64,000 nucleotides of DNA. Source: Mangrovimonas cancribranchiae (GTDB lineage: Bacteria > Bacteroidota > Bacteroidia > Flavobacteriales > Flavobacteriaceae). The position numbers and the translations under genes were made by a program. Shown here one piece after another: positions 43,137-51,034 of this stretch (position 1 is the first letter of the stretch; every line of letters starts with the position of its first letter). The stretch covers positions 2,806,001 to 2,870,000 of the forward strand of contig NZ_CP136925.1 of NCBI RefSeq assembly GCF_037126245.1, read 5' to 3'. The notes below the pieces were generated by a model. That model saw only the letters and a list, made by a program, of their open reading frames with translations. It was not told where the DNA came from and did no database searches.

Positions 43137-43827
43137 TTACATATTATATTCAGGATAGGTTTCTTTTAAGTGTTTTTGCGCGTTTTTAGGGATGACAACC
43201 GTACTGATATAAACATAGATAATGGTTAGTACATTAAGCAGTGAGAACAAAAAAGCCATTAACATTGAAAAATGTTCAGCCTCAAATACGTTAAGAACGT
43301 TATATATCTGCGGAAAGAACAGAATGGGCATCGCCAAGGCATTGCTTAAAATAACTTGCTCCAATAACCATAATTTCTTGCCTTCCTTTTTTTGACGTTT
43401 TCGTTTTAAAGAAAATTTAGTTCCCATTACAATGCTGTAAACCGAAACAATAAATAACATTACTCCCAAAATTATGCCCCCCCAATTCAGTTCTAAACAA
43501 GGTGTAAAACCCAAGCAACAAACTGATGGTCAATAAAACCTGTGGTAGCCTAAACCAATCCTTGGCATAGCTTAATAGCAGCTTAAAATACTTTTTGTGC
43601 ATGGCTTTTTCACGGGCTTCCACCACGTCCATAAAACCAAATACACCAAATTTTTTAAAAGATTTATCCCGGGCTTCTTCAAAACTTAGATGTGGATTTT
43701 CCTCCCAAATGGCTTCAATATCGTTTGCCATATGGTCTACCAATTCAGTTTGTAAATCGTAGTACTCCACATAATGTTGCCTAGTGAATTTGTATAACTG
43801 CTCGATATGTTGCTCGGTAATGGTCAC
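43137..43827 (-). pseudogene. Small membrane protein gene interrupted by a frameshift in a G7 tract
   Basis: Two overlapping frames (43827-43417 and 43514-43137) look like one protein split by a +1 shift. The first encodes a soluble acidic prefix ('ELVDHMANDIEAIWEENPHLSFEEA') and one helix up to 'TLFRTELGG'. The second continues 'IILGVMLFIVSVYSIVMGTKFSLKRKRQKKEG' with further helices. On the minus strand the junction is a run of seven Gs (plus-strand Cs 43477-43483); six Gs would restore a 229-residue protein resembling the layout of its upstream neighbour (prefix plus membrane helices). It may be sequencing error, phase variation or decay. It overlaps the upstream gene by 4 nt. Confidence 0.8.
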
Positions 43828-44480
43828 GATACGTTTTGGTATTTGTTTTTGTAATAAATGATGTGTCCTCTTAAGACTTTTATAAAGTTTATGAATAGCA
43901 TTACATAAATTACTGAAAGCACTAAAGCTGTAATATTTTTGTAACTCTCAGGAATAAACCCAATGATAATATCCAAGACAAAACTAGCACCATAATGAAG
44001 AAAAATTAAAACCCACATCAACTGTTCAATCGCAATGTAAGAATCCTTAACAATAAACTGTTTTGACACATACCAAACCAAAACCAATAGAATAACGACA
44101 ACCAATGATATGGCTTTCCAGTGTGTATATAAATTTCCTAAAGCGTTATATATTAATTCCTGCGAATAAAAGAACACCATAAAAACAAGCAAACCCAGCA
44201 ATAGCGATACAGGTTTTACCATGGCTTTGCCCAACTCCAAAAACAGACGTTTGGTGGTTTTCTTTCTAAAAACTTTAAAGTCATCCAACAACTGTTTTTT
44301 GTTTGCAACCATATAGCTTTTAAACACCTCACGAAAAGATTCGTTTGGGTGTTTTGCCCATTCTTGTTCAATGCCAGAAGCCACGTGATCTATCATTTCC
44401 AAACGTACGTCTTTGTATATTACCTCAGAATTTTGCAAATAGGTATCAATAAAATGGATTTGATCTTGATTCAGCTTCAT
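43824..44480 (-). CDS. Membrane protein with soluble prefix domain, PadR-operon component
   Basis: The 218-residue protein has an N-terminal helical prefix ('IHFIDTYLQNSEVIYKDVRLEMIDHVASGIEQEWAKHPNESF'), then four or five membrane helices from about residue 85. The same prefix-plus-helices plan appears in the downstream frameshifted gene ('ELVDHMANDIEAIW'), so the two are likely paralogs. Such proteins are often encoded between a PadR regulator and an exporter and may sense or gate it; the function is unproven. It begins 1 nt after the padR stop and overlaps the next gene by 4 nt. Confidence 0.75.
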   Translation of the reverse strand: MKLNQDQIHFIDTYLQNSEVIYKDVRLEMIDHVASGIEQEWAKHPNESFREVFKSYMVANKKQLLDDFKVFRKKTTKRLFLELGKAMVKPVSLLLGLLVFMVFFYSQELIYNALGNLYTHWKAISLVVVILLVLVWYVSKQFIVKDSYIAIEQLMWVLIFLHYGASFVLDIIIGFIPESYKNITALVLSVIYVMLFINFIKVLRGHIIYYKNKYQNVS

Positions 44481-44481
44481 A

Positions 44482-44817
44482 TTAAGTCGTCCATTTTGGA
44501 TTCAACAAGACTTGCATCGTCTCAATATAACGCTCCAATTCATTGAGCTTGCTTACGGTTTCCTTGGCGCCTTTTTCGGTGAGTTTATAATATTTTCGCA
44601 ATCTATTATCCACACGTCGCACCTCAACTTCTAGCAAACCGTCAGCCTCCAATTTATGCAAGGCTGGATATAGGGCGCCTTCAGTAATTTTTAATTCGCC
44701 ATCGGTAAGCGCCTTTACCTTTTGGGTGATTTCGTAACCATACATTTTAGGATGCTCCGACAAAAGCCTTAAAATAATGGTCGTTAAACTACCTTTATAC
44801 AATTTTGAATTTGACAT
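44482..44817 (-). CDS. PadR-family transcriptional regulator
   Basis: The 111-residue repressor has a winged helix-turn-helix ('LYKGSLTTIILRLLSEHPKMYGYEITQKVKALTDGELKITEGALYPALHKLEADGLL', broken in function at the wing 'RRVDNRLRKYYKLTEKGAK'). A short C-terminal dimerisation helix follows. The ATG at 44817 is preferred over 44895: the promoter box 44822-44829 lies between them, and the upstream 26 residues include basic, non-conserved sequence. It heads the exporter operon and probably represses it by binding the palindrome 44827-44862, relieved by a small ligand. The ligand is unknown. Confidence 0.9.
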   Translation of the reverse strand: MSNSKLYKGSLTTIILRLLSEHPKMYGYEITQKVKALTDGELKITEGALYPALHKLEADGLLEVEVRRVDNRLRKYYKLTEKGAKETVSKLNELERYIETMQVLLNPKWTT

Positions 44818-44821
44818 AAAA

Positions 44822-44862
44822 CAAATATACCTAAAATTCTTATGTATAAAATACTTAGGTAT
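44822..44862 (-). promoter_or_regulatory. padR promoter box and overlapping palindromic operator
   Basis: Minus strand TATATTTG (44829-44822) ends 4 nt before the padR ATG. ATACCTAA (44827-44834) and TTAGGTAT (44855-44862) are exact inverted arms, spacing 20 nt, covering the region between the -7 and -33 positions. This is a good candidate for autorepression. Confidence 0.6.
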
Positions 44863-44903
44863 TATTTTTTTCTTAATTTCAACGGTATAAGTCAACGCTT
44901 CCT

Positions 44904-44911
44904 TATTTTTG
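44904..44911 (+). promoter_or_regulatory. -7 box of the flavin/2Fe-2S reductase gene
   Basis: TATTTTTG, 15 nt before the ATG at 44927. An in-frame ATG at 44909 falls inside the box and is excluded as the start. It is divergent from the padR promoter. Confidence 0.6.
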
Positions 44912-44926
44912 CCAAAAATTTATTCT

Positions 44927-45982
44927 ATGGCAACGTTTCATAAACTCACTATAAAACATATTATTAGAGAAACTTCTAAAGCAGTAAGTATTGCTTTTGA
45001 AGTTCCCGACGAATTAAAATCTGAATTTCTATTTAAAGCGGGACAATACATTACCTTAAAAACCACTTTAAACGGTGAAGAAATCCGCCGTGATTATTCC
45101 ATTTGTTCAACACCGCAAAGTGGCGACCTAAAAGTAGCCGTAAAAGCTGTTGAAAATGGGACGTTTTCGCAATATGCCAATACACAATTACAAGAAGGCG
45201 ATACGCTAGATGTTGCGCCACCAAATGGTCGTTTTACGTTTGAGCCTGATACATCGGCCAACAGAACCATTATGGCTTTTGCTGCCGGTAGCGGAATTAC
45301 ACCTGTTATTGGCATTATAAAAACCCTTTTAACTGAAGAGCCTAATAGCAAAGCGGTTTTAGTTTATGGCAACAAAACCCCCGAAGAAGCCATTTTCTTG
45401 CAAGAATTAATCGCATTGCAATCGCAATACAGTGATCGGTTTTCCTTGCAATTGGTGTTTAGTCAAACGCAAGAAGACGATGCACTTTTTGGACGTATTG
45501 AAAAAAGCTCTATCAATTTCAGCATAAAGAGACATATAAAAGACGCTGATGTTGACGCCTACTATTTATGTGGTCCAGAAGGTATGATTACCACAGTAAG
45601 CGACGTCCTAACAGAAAGTGGTATTGCCAAGGACAAGATTAAGTTTGAACTGTTCCAAGCCTCAACTCCAGAGCCTTCTAACGGAACTGATATTTCTGAA
45701 GGGCAAACCCAAGTCACGGTTATTTTAGATGATGAGGAAACCACCTTTGTGATGGACAACAAAAAATCGGTTTTGGAAGCAGCGTTAGCCGAAGATCTCG
45801 ATGCACCATATTCTTGCCAAGGCGGCATTTGTAGTAGTTGTTTGGCACGACTTAAAGAAGGTGAAGTAGATATGCGCCAGAACAATATTTTAACCGATAA
45901 TGAGGTTGCTGAAGGCTTGGTACTAACCTGTCAATCACACCCAAAAACACCTAAGATTATCGTAGATTATGATGATATTTAG
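44927..45982 (+). CDS. Ferredoxin--NAD(P)H reductase-like protein, PaaE type
   Basis: The 351-residue protein has an N-terminal FAD/NAD(P)-binding reductase ('EIRRDYSICSTPQSGDLKVAVKAV', 'AAGSGITPVIGIIKTLL', 'YYLCGPEGMITTV'). A C-terminal plant-type [2Fe-2S] ferredoxin domain carries cysteines in 'CQGGICSSCLARLKEG' and a later 'LTCQSHP'. This order is that of PaaE, the reductase of phenylacetyl-CoA epoxidase, and of related electron-transfer partners. No other paa genes are near, so the partner oxygenase or hydroxylase is unknown. The start follows from the promoter box (44904-44911), which excludes an upstream ATG. Confidence 0.9.
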   Translation: MATFHKLTIKHIIRETSKAVSIAFEVPDELKSEFLFKAGQYITLKTTLNGEEIRRDYSICSTPQSGDLKVAVKAVENGTFSQYANTQLQEGDTLDVAPPNGRFTFEPDTSANRTIMAFAAGSGITPVIGIIKTLLTEEPNSKAVLVYGNKTPEEAIFLQELIALQSQYSDRFSLQLVFSQTQEDDALFGRIEKSSINFSIKRHIKDADVDAYYLCGPEGMITTVSDVLTESGIAKDKIKFELFQASTPEPSNGTDISEGQTQVTVILDDEETTFVMDNKKSVLEAALAEDLDAPYSCQGGICSSCLARLKEGEVDMRQNNILTDNEVAEGLVLTCQSHPKTPKIIVDYDDI

Positions 45983-46063
45983 AATTCCTGAAAAGCAGGA
46001 ATCTCTTAAAAAGAGACACTGAAATCGAAAAGTCGATGAGTCTATCTCGCTTCACTTGAAATG
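45981..46063. repeat. Dispersed hairpin repeat copy, overlapping the 3' end of the GT9 gene
   Basis: Two tandem hairpins, ATTCCTG/CAGGAAT (45984-45990, 45996-46002) and TCTCTT/AAGAGA (46002-46016), then 'ctcgcttcacttgaaatgaca'. The AGGAATCTCTT core is shared with the copy at 1596-1606. The minus-strand reading 'VISSEAR' plus stop of this element forms the last residues of the glycosyltransferase gene. Confidence 0.7.
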
Positions 46064-47067
46064 ACAACCTGTACTTTATCTACAACCCTTTCAACTGGAA
46101 TACTTCCGGCTGCATTTTCATAACCTTCAGGAAGTTTATCACCATAAACCGAGGTTGGTATTTTTGGATATTGGTTCCTATCGGCTAGTAAACAATAATC
46201 TTCTGGTTGGTTAAATGGTGCAAAACCAGCATACGGATGCGTCACGCCCCAAATGGTAACCGTTTTTATACCTAACATAGCTGCTAAATGTGCGTTACCC
46301 GAATCCATAGAGAGCATCACATCAAGATTGGAAATCACATCTAATTCTTCTTTGAACAGTAATCGACCGGCAAGGTTAACTAGATTTTTATTATCGCACC
46401 AAGACTCTAAAATTTCGGCTTCGGCTTGGCTACCAAAAAGAATGACTTTATACGTTTTTGAAAGTGTTTTAACGACTTGTTGCATCATTCCCAACGGATA
46501 CATTTTACTCTCGTGAGCCGCAAATGGCGCCACGCCAATCCATTGTAAATGATCTTGTCCGAGCAATTTTTTGGAAGCTTCAGAAAGTTGCCTGCGTTCT
46601 GGAAATTCTGGATTTGATAAATCAACAGGAAACCCTAAGTTTTTAAATACATCGGCATACCGCTGATAGGTTGTTTTAAGTTGCTGAAAACTTTCCCCTA
46701 AAACCAAGGCTTTCTTCTCGGCGCGACCTTTATCTATTTGAGTGGTTTTTATTCCGAATAGAAACGTTTTTAAGATTTTTGATCGTAAGACATTATGCAA
46801 ATCTGCAATGGCGTCAATTTGTAGGGTTTTAAGTGCTTTGGATAGTTTCCAAAGACCTAAAACACCTTTATGTTTTCCTTTTACATCAGCGATATAAACC
46901 GTAACATTAGGAATGTCTTCAAAAAAAGGCGCAAAAAAACCGCGCGTAAGCACGGTTACTTTTATATTAGGGTATTGTTTAGTAAAAGCTCTCAACACAG
47001 GAACTGTCATCGCTACGTCACCCATTGCGGAAAGACGAATAACAATTATGTGACTGGGCTTTAACAT
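46042..47067 (-). CDS. Glycosyltransferase family 9 (heptosyltransferase-like)
   Basis: The 341-residue GT-B enzyme starts 'HIIVIRLSAMGDVAMTVPVLRAF', the acceptor-side motif of heptosyltransferases. It contains 'GVAPFAAHESKMYPLGMMQQVV' and the nucleotide-sugar site 'LSMDSGNAHLAAMLGIKTVTIWG'. It would add a heptose-like sugar to lipopolysaccharide core on the cytoplasmic side of the membrane. Its final seven residues (VISSEAR) come from an invading repeat, so the ancestral C-terminus was probably shorter or different. It is downstream of the DUF4254 gene with a hairpin repeat in the 37-nt gap. Confidence 0.9.
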   Translation of the reverse strand: MLKPSHIIVIRLSAMGDVAMTVPVLRAFTKQYPNIKVTVLTRGFFAPFFEDIPNVTVYIADVKGKHKGVLGLWKLSKALKTLQIDAIADLHNVLRSKILKTFLFGIKTTQIDKGRAEKKALVLGESFQQLKTTYQRYADVFKNLGFPVDLSNPEFPERRQLSEASKKLLGQDHLQWIGVAPFAAHESKMYPLGMMQQVVKTLSKTYKVILFGSQAEAEILESWCDNKNLVNLAGRLLFKEELDVISNLDVMLSMDSGNAHLAAMLGIKTVTIWGVTHPYAGFAPFNQPEDYCLLADRNQYPKIPTSVYGDKLPEGYENAAGSIPVERVVDKVQVVISSEAR

Positions 47068-47069
47068 CT

Positions 47070-47100
47070 ATTCCTTAAAGAGATCCTGCTTCTGCAGGGC
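47070..47100. repeat. Dispersed hairpin repeat copy between DUF4254 and GT9 genes
   Basis: CCTGC-ttct-GCAGG (47085-47098) preceded by 'ttccttaaagagat'. It resembles the core of the copies at 1594 and 45981 in the reverse orientation. Confidence 0.55.
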
Positions 47101-47104
47101 GTTT

Positions 47105-47713
47105 TTACTTTCTAGCACGAAGTACTGGGTTAAGCTCGTCGTCGTTGTACATTTTCATTTGCTTGTACACTTTCATATACTTATCGCCATTGGCAATATC
47201 GTTAAGCAAATCGTCGATAGCAGTCGATAAATCTACGCGTTGTTCAAGCAACACGTCTAATTTTTTCTGGCAAGCGTCTCGATGGTCTTGAGAAGCATCT
47301 TCACGAGTTGCCTCCACATTCATATGATAAATTTTCAAGGCTAAAATAGATAATCTATCGATGGCCCAAGCTGGGCTTTCGGAATTTATTTTAGCATCTG
47401 GCTTTACGGTAACGTCTTTATATTTATCTAAAAAATAACTATCAATAAACTCTACCGTATCGGTTCTATCTTGATTAGAAGCATCAATTTTTCGTTTCAG
47501 AGCCAAGGCATCAACGGGGTCGATATTTGGGTCTCTAATAATATCTTCGTAAGCCCATTGTACTGTGTCTATCCAACATTTTCTGTATAACAAATGTGCG
47601 ATTAAATCCTCGTTTTTGTCATATTTATTATGGAAAGGTTGCTCTACGGTATTTTTGATTTTGTACGTGTTTATAGCCTCTTGAAAAATGCGATTGGCTT
47701 TGTCTGAAAACAT
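47105..47713 (-). CDS. DUF4254-type protein
   Basis: The 202-residue soluble protein is mostly alpha-helical. It has a conserved-looking middle ('LLYRKCWIDTVQWAYEDIIRDPNIDPVDALALKRKIDASNQDRTDTVEFID') and a C-terminal 'LLNDIANGDKYMKVYKQMKMYNDDELNP'. I recognise it as the DUF4254 family, frequently next to GT9 genes in flavobacteria. No function is known, though context suggests lipopolysaccharide synthesis. It is probably co-transcribed with the GT9 gene 37 nt downstream, from a TATATTTG promoter 20 nt before its start. Confidence 0.82.
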   Translation of the reverse strand: MFSDKANRIFQEAINTYKIKNTVEQPFHNKYDKNEDLIAHLLYRKCWIDTVQWAYEDIIRDPNIDPVDALALKRKIDASNQDRTDTVEFIDSYFLDKYKDVTVKPDAKINSESPAWAIDRLSILALKIYHMNVEATREDASQDHRDACQKKLDVLLEQRVDLSTAIDDLLNDIANGDKYMKVYKQMKMYNDDELNPVLRARK

Positions 47714-47733
47714 ATCTTTTTAATTTTGAAGTA

Positions 47734-47741
47734 CAAATATA
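47734..47741 (-). promoter_or_regulatory. -7 box of the DUF4254-GT9 unit
   Basis: Minus strand TATATTTG, exact TAnnTTTG, 20 nt before the ATG at 47713. Confidence 0.6.
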
Positions 47742-47816
47742 GGTGTATTTCTTAACTTTACTCGATAATCGAGATTTGAATATTACAAAACTGTTTGCTA
47801 AATAAATATATTACAT

Positions 47817-48476
47817 ATGCACCTACATAACCTTGCCGAAACCAATTCTATTTTAAACACATTTATTGCCGAAATGCGCGATGTAAATATCCAAAAAGAC
47901 ACGATGCGCTTTCGACGAAACATAGAACGTACTGGCGAAATTTTAGGGTATGAATTAAGCAAGTCTCTTAACTTTTCAAACAAGGAAATCACGACTCCTT
48001 TAGGCTCTGCAAACTCTAATCTTATTAGTGATGATATTGTGTTGTGTTCCATTTTGCGTGCTGGAGTCCCGCTTCATAATGGGTTGTTAAATTATTTTGA
48101 CAATGCTGAAAATGCGTTTATTTCAGCCTATAGGCATCATAAAGACAATCCTGAAAGTTTTGAGATTATTGTAGAGTATTTGGCTTGCCCAGACTTGAAC
48201 AACAAAACCTTAATTCTAGCCGACCCCATGTTGGCCACCGGCCAATCTATGGTTTCTACTTTCGAGGCTTTAAAACCTTTTGGCACACCTAAAAATATTC
48301 ATTTGGTTAGCGTTATTGGAGCTCAAGAAGGGGTTGATTTTGTCTCAAAACATTTTGATACCAATACCCATTTATGGATTGCCACAGTTGATGAAGCATT
48401 AAATGAAAAAGGCTATATTGTTCCAGGTTTAGGTGATGCTGGCGATTTAGCTTTTGGGCAAAAATTACAGCACTAA
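47817..48476 (+). CDS. upp: Uracil phosphoribosyltransferase
   Basis: The 219-residue salvage enzyme makes UMP from uracil and PRPP. The PRPP-binding loop is 'LILADPMLATGQSM', and 'CSILRAGVPLHNGLLNYF' and 'IVPGLGDAGDLAFG' are UPRT signatures. The long N-terminal segment ('SILNTFIAEMRDVNIQKDTMRFRRN') is usual. The 3' end overlaps the convergent DUF6427-like gene by 12 nt. I see no clear promoter box directly upstream, although the 100-nt gap is AT-rich. Confidence 0.96.
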   Translation: MHLHNLAETNSILNTFIAEMRDVNIQKDTMRFRRNIERTGEILGYELSKSLNFSNKEITTPLGSANSNLISDDIVLCSILRAGVPLHNGLLNYFDNAENAFISAYRHHKDNPESFEIIVEYLACPDLNNKTLILADPMLATGQSMVSTFEALKPFGTPKNIHLVSVIGAQEGVDFVSKHFDTNTHLWIATVDEALNEKGYIVPGLGDAGDLAFGQKLQH

Positions 48477-49391
48477 ACTAGCCAAAGGTGTTAAAATTAA
48501 TAGCCAAAGAAGAACTTCTTTAAACCATTTTTCCGAAGCTATTTCAATATAATTTGTTAGAATAATGGATAATGGTGCAAACAAAAAAATGAATTCAGCA
48601 CCAGACTTTTCGGGTGCAATCACTAAAATTCCCGCTGCTATTAATACAGCAATTAACACCAATATATAAGAAGGTTTGTAACTTTTAGATTTTGCTTTTA
48701 AATTTTTTAGGTAATAGAATAACGACCAAATAAAATAGGATAGAATAATGGTTGTTGAAATAATAATTTGCCTAGAGTTTAGGTTAGTAAAGTCAAGACT
48801 TATGCTGTAATTAAACTGTTTGAAATAAGAGTTTAAATCATTTCCTAAAACAATTTGAATACACACCGCAATAATGGCGACGGTTAAGATACCCAAAAAA
48901 GGAATAACCCAGTTTTTTACATCTACAATTTTAAAAAGTAAAAGTGCAGCAAAAATCAACACAAAAAACAAGCAAGACCAAAAGTACAGTAAAGTCGCCA
49001 AGCTTATCCAAAACGCGGCATCAAAGAGTTTTTTCTTTAACTCTTTTTTAGATCGTAGACTTATAATACGTCGCATAGCAAGTAACACAAAAAGATTTGC
49101 TATAAGAATTTTAGAGTTTAAAAATGATTGCGGAATCATTATTAAAAACAATGTAAAAAACAGAATACGATAGCTGTTTTTCTTGGTAAGATTGTTTTTT
49201 CCTGTTACAAAATCGAACACAAATACCGAAAACAAACACACCCCAAACAACCCCATTTGTTTTAAAATTGAAACGGTATTTAGCTCAACCGTAACTAACG
49301 TTGTTTTAGCCCATATAAAAGCCACCAATAGCATTAGGCTAACTACCAAAAAATGAATGGGCTTTGCTTTGCTAAAAAAACTTGAAATCAT
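48465..49391 (-). CDS. Multi-span membrane protein, DUF6427-like
   Basis: The 308-residue inner-membrane protein has 8-9 hydrophobic helices. These include 'PIHFLVVSLMLLVAFIWAKT', 'MGLFGVCLFSVFVFDFV', 'ILIANLFVLLAMRRIISL' and 'YSISLDFTNLNSRQIIISTTIILSYFIWSLFYYL'. It resembles the flavobacterial DUF6427 family found beside upp and purD; no function is known. The sequence has no enzymatic motif, and 'APEKSGAEFIFLFAPLSIIL' near the end is conserved-looking. It overlaps upp by 12 nt tail to tail. The start at 49391 is divergent from the small DUF6341-like gene. Confidence 0.7.
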   Translation of the reverse strand: MISSFFSKAKPIHFLVVSLMLLVAFIWAKTTLVTVELNTVSILKQMGLFGVCLFSVFVFDFVTGKNNLTKKNSYRILFFTLFLIMIPQSFLNSKILIANLFVLLAMRRIISLRSKKELKKKLFDAAFWISLATLLYFWSCLFFVLIFAALLLFKIVDVKNWVIPFLGILTVAIIAVCIQIVLGNDLNSYFKQFNYSISLDFTNLNSRQIIISTTIILSYFIWSLFYYLKNLKAKSKSYKPSYILVLIAVLIAAGILVIAPEKSGAEFIFLFAPLSIILTNYIEIASEKWFKEVLLWLLILTPLASLVL

Positions 49392-49411
49392 TGATATTGT
49401 TCGTATATTTG
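49382..49411 (+). promoter_or_regulatory. Promoter of the DUF6341-like gene (TTG-N19-TATATTTG)
   Basis: TTG (49382-49384), 19-nt spacer, TATATTTG (49404-49411). The ~55-nt leader contains a GCTC/GAGC hairpin (49441-49453) with flanking TTTAA/TTAAA arms. Confidence 0.65.
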
Positions 49412-49470
49412 CTCTGTAAATATATAGATAAACCCTTTAAGCTCGTAAAGAGCACCTTAAATTATATACA

Positions 49471-49698
49471 ATGAAAGATTTTTTCTACGCTATTCAAGAC
49501 CTTTTTGTAAATGTATTATTTACACCACTTGACGCTTTAAGAGCATTAGAACTAGACAATTGGTTTGCCGCTAATGGCCTTAACTGGATTTTTATGGCAG
49601 TTGGTTTTGTAGCTTTTATTTATTGGATGGGTCAGTTGAAAAAATTCAACGACAACAACGAAGAAAATAAAAGTATTACAGCGCATAAATACTTATAA
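49471..49698 (+). CDS. Small membrane protein, DUF6341-like
   Basis: The 75-residue protein has an amphipathic N-terminus ('MKDFFYAIQDLFVNVLFTPLDALRALELD') followed by one membrane helix ('GLNWIFMAVGFVAFIYWMGQL') and a charged tail. It matches the DUF6341 pattern of flavobacteria, with unknown function. It has its own promoter with a hairpin in the leader, and its 3' end overlaps the convergent purD stop by 6 nt. Confidence 0.7.
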   Translation: MKDFFYAIQDLFVNVLFTPLDALRALELDNWFAANGLNWIFMAVGFVAFIYWMGQLKKFNDNNEENKSITAHKYL

Positions 49699-50964
49699 GT
49701 CGAAACCAATATCTTTACGATAATACATCTTATCAAAATGTAGTTTTTCTATATTTTGATAAGATTTTTTTAGTGCTTCTTTGTAAGTTTTACCATAACT
49801 AGTCATAGCTAAAACACGTCCACCAGAAGTTACAATTTTTCCATCTTTTACTACAGCTCCAGCATGAAATGGTATAGAACTTTCTATATCTTCTAATCCG
49901 GTGATTTCTTTACCTTTTTCGTAAGCTTCTGGATAGCCGCCTGAAACCATCATAACCGTAGTTGCAGCACGGTCGTCAATCTCAACATTAATTGTATTTA
50001 ATGTTTGATTAGAAATAGCTTCAAAAATATCGACTAAATCATTTTTTAATCTTGGTAAGACCACTTCGGTTTCTGGGTCGCCCATTCTTACATTATATTC
50101 TATAACTTTTGGATCGTCTCCTACTTTTATTAAACCAATAAAAATAAACCCTTTATAAGGTAAGTTGTCTTTTTGAAGTCCTAAAACCGTTGGTTTTACT
50201 ATGCGTTCTTCAATTTTATTAAGAAAGTCTTTAGTTGCAAACGGCACTGGGGAAACGGCTCCCATGCCACCAGTATTTAGGCCTGTGTCGCCTTCGCCAA
50301 TACGTTTGTAATCTTTGGCTGTTGGCAGTACTTTATAATTCTTCCCATCGGTTAACACAAAACAACTCAACTCAATACCATCTAAAAATTCTTCTATAAC
50401 AACTTTAGAACTTGCGTTTCCAAACTTCGCATCAACAAGCATATTTTTAAGTTCGGCTTTGGCGTCTTCCAAATCGTTTATAATTAAAACGCCTTTTCCT
50501 GCTGCTAATCCATCGGCTTTTAATACATAAGGAGGATTTAAAGTTTCTAAAAATTGATAACCTTCTTCTACAGTCTCCTTATTAAAGCTTTGGTATGCCG
50601 CCGTTGGTATATTATGACGACTCATAAATTCCTTGGCAAACTCCTTACTTCCTTCTAATTCTGCAGCGGCTTTTTGTGGACCAATTACAGCAACGTGTTT
50701 TAGCGCGTCATCATTTAAAAACATATCGTGAATACCTTGCACCAATGGGTCTTCTGGACCAACAACAACCATATCGATGTTCTTATCGAGAACCAGTTGT
50801 TTAATCGCTTTAAAATCGGTTACACCAATGTTTACATTTTCTGCAATTGCGGCAGTACCTGAATTTCCTGGTGCGACATAAAGCTTAGTACATTTTGAGC
50901 TTTGGGCCGTTTTCCAAGCAAATGTATGTTCTCTTCCTCCAGAACCTAAAATAAGAATTGTCAT
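49693..50964 (-). CDS. purD: Phosphoribosylamine--glycine ligase
   Basis: The 423-residue ATP-grasp enzyme joins glycine to phosphoribosylamine in de novo purine synthesis. The N-terminal 'MTILILGSGGREHTFAWKTAQS' and the ATP-grasp core ('VLKADGLAAGKGVLIINDLEDAK', 'IEEFLDGIELSCFVLTDG', 'NTGGMGAVSPVP', 'NVRMGDPETEVVLPRL') are the PurD signatures. A TATTTTTG promoter box lies 17 nt upstream, arranged divergently with the promoter of the CapK-like gene. The other purine genes are not in the window. Confidence 0.98.
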   Translation of the reverse strand: MTILILGSGGREHTFAWKTAQSSKCTKLYVAPGNSGTAAIAENVNIGVTDFKAIKQLVLDKNIDMVVVGPEDPLVQGIHDMFLNDDALKHVAVIGPQKAAAELEGSKEFAKEFMSRHNIPTAAYQSFNKETVEEGYQFLETLNPPYVLKADGLAAGKGVLIINDLEDAKAELKNMLVDAKFGNASSKVVIEEFLDGIELSCFVLTDGKNYKVLPTAKDYKRIGEGDTGLNTGGMGAVSPVPFATKDFLNKIEERIVKPTVLGLQKDNLPYKGFIFIGLIKVGDDPKVIEYNVRMGDPETEVVLPRLKNDLVDIFEAISNQTLNTINVEIDDRAATTVMMVSGGYPEAYEKGKEITGLEDIESSIPFHAGAVVKDGKIVTSGGRVLAMTSYGKTYKEALKKSYQNIEKLHFDKMYYRKDIGFDL

Positions 50965-50981
50965 AGTTGTGTTGTTTGCCG

Positions 50982-50989
50982 CAAAAATA
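50982..50989 (-). promoter_or_regulatory. -7 box of purD
   Basis: Minus strand TATTTTTG, 17 nt before the purD ATG. Confidence 0.6.
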
Positions 50990-50990
50990 A

Positions 50991-51022
50991 TTGCTTTTAC
51001 GCTTAAAAAATAATTAGATTTG
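50991..51022 (+). promoter_or_regulatory. Promoter of the CapK-like gene (TTG-N21-TAGATTTG)
   Basis: TTG (50991-50993), 21-nt spacer, TAGATTTG (51015-51022), 12 nt before the ATG at 51035. It excludes an in-frame TTG start at 51020. First promoter of the polysaccharide locus. Confidence 0.65.
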
Positions 51023-51034
51023 AAAAAAGATACG

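Noticed and set aside
44831-44895. N-terminal extension of PadR from the ATG at 44895
   Set aside because: The extension would be encoded upstream of the -7 box and across the operator; the ATG at 44817 fits the family start.
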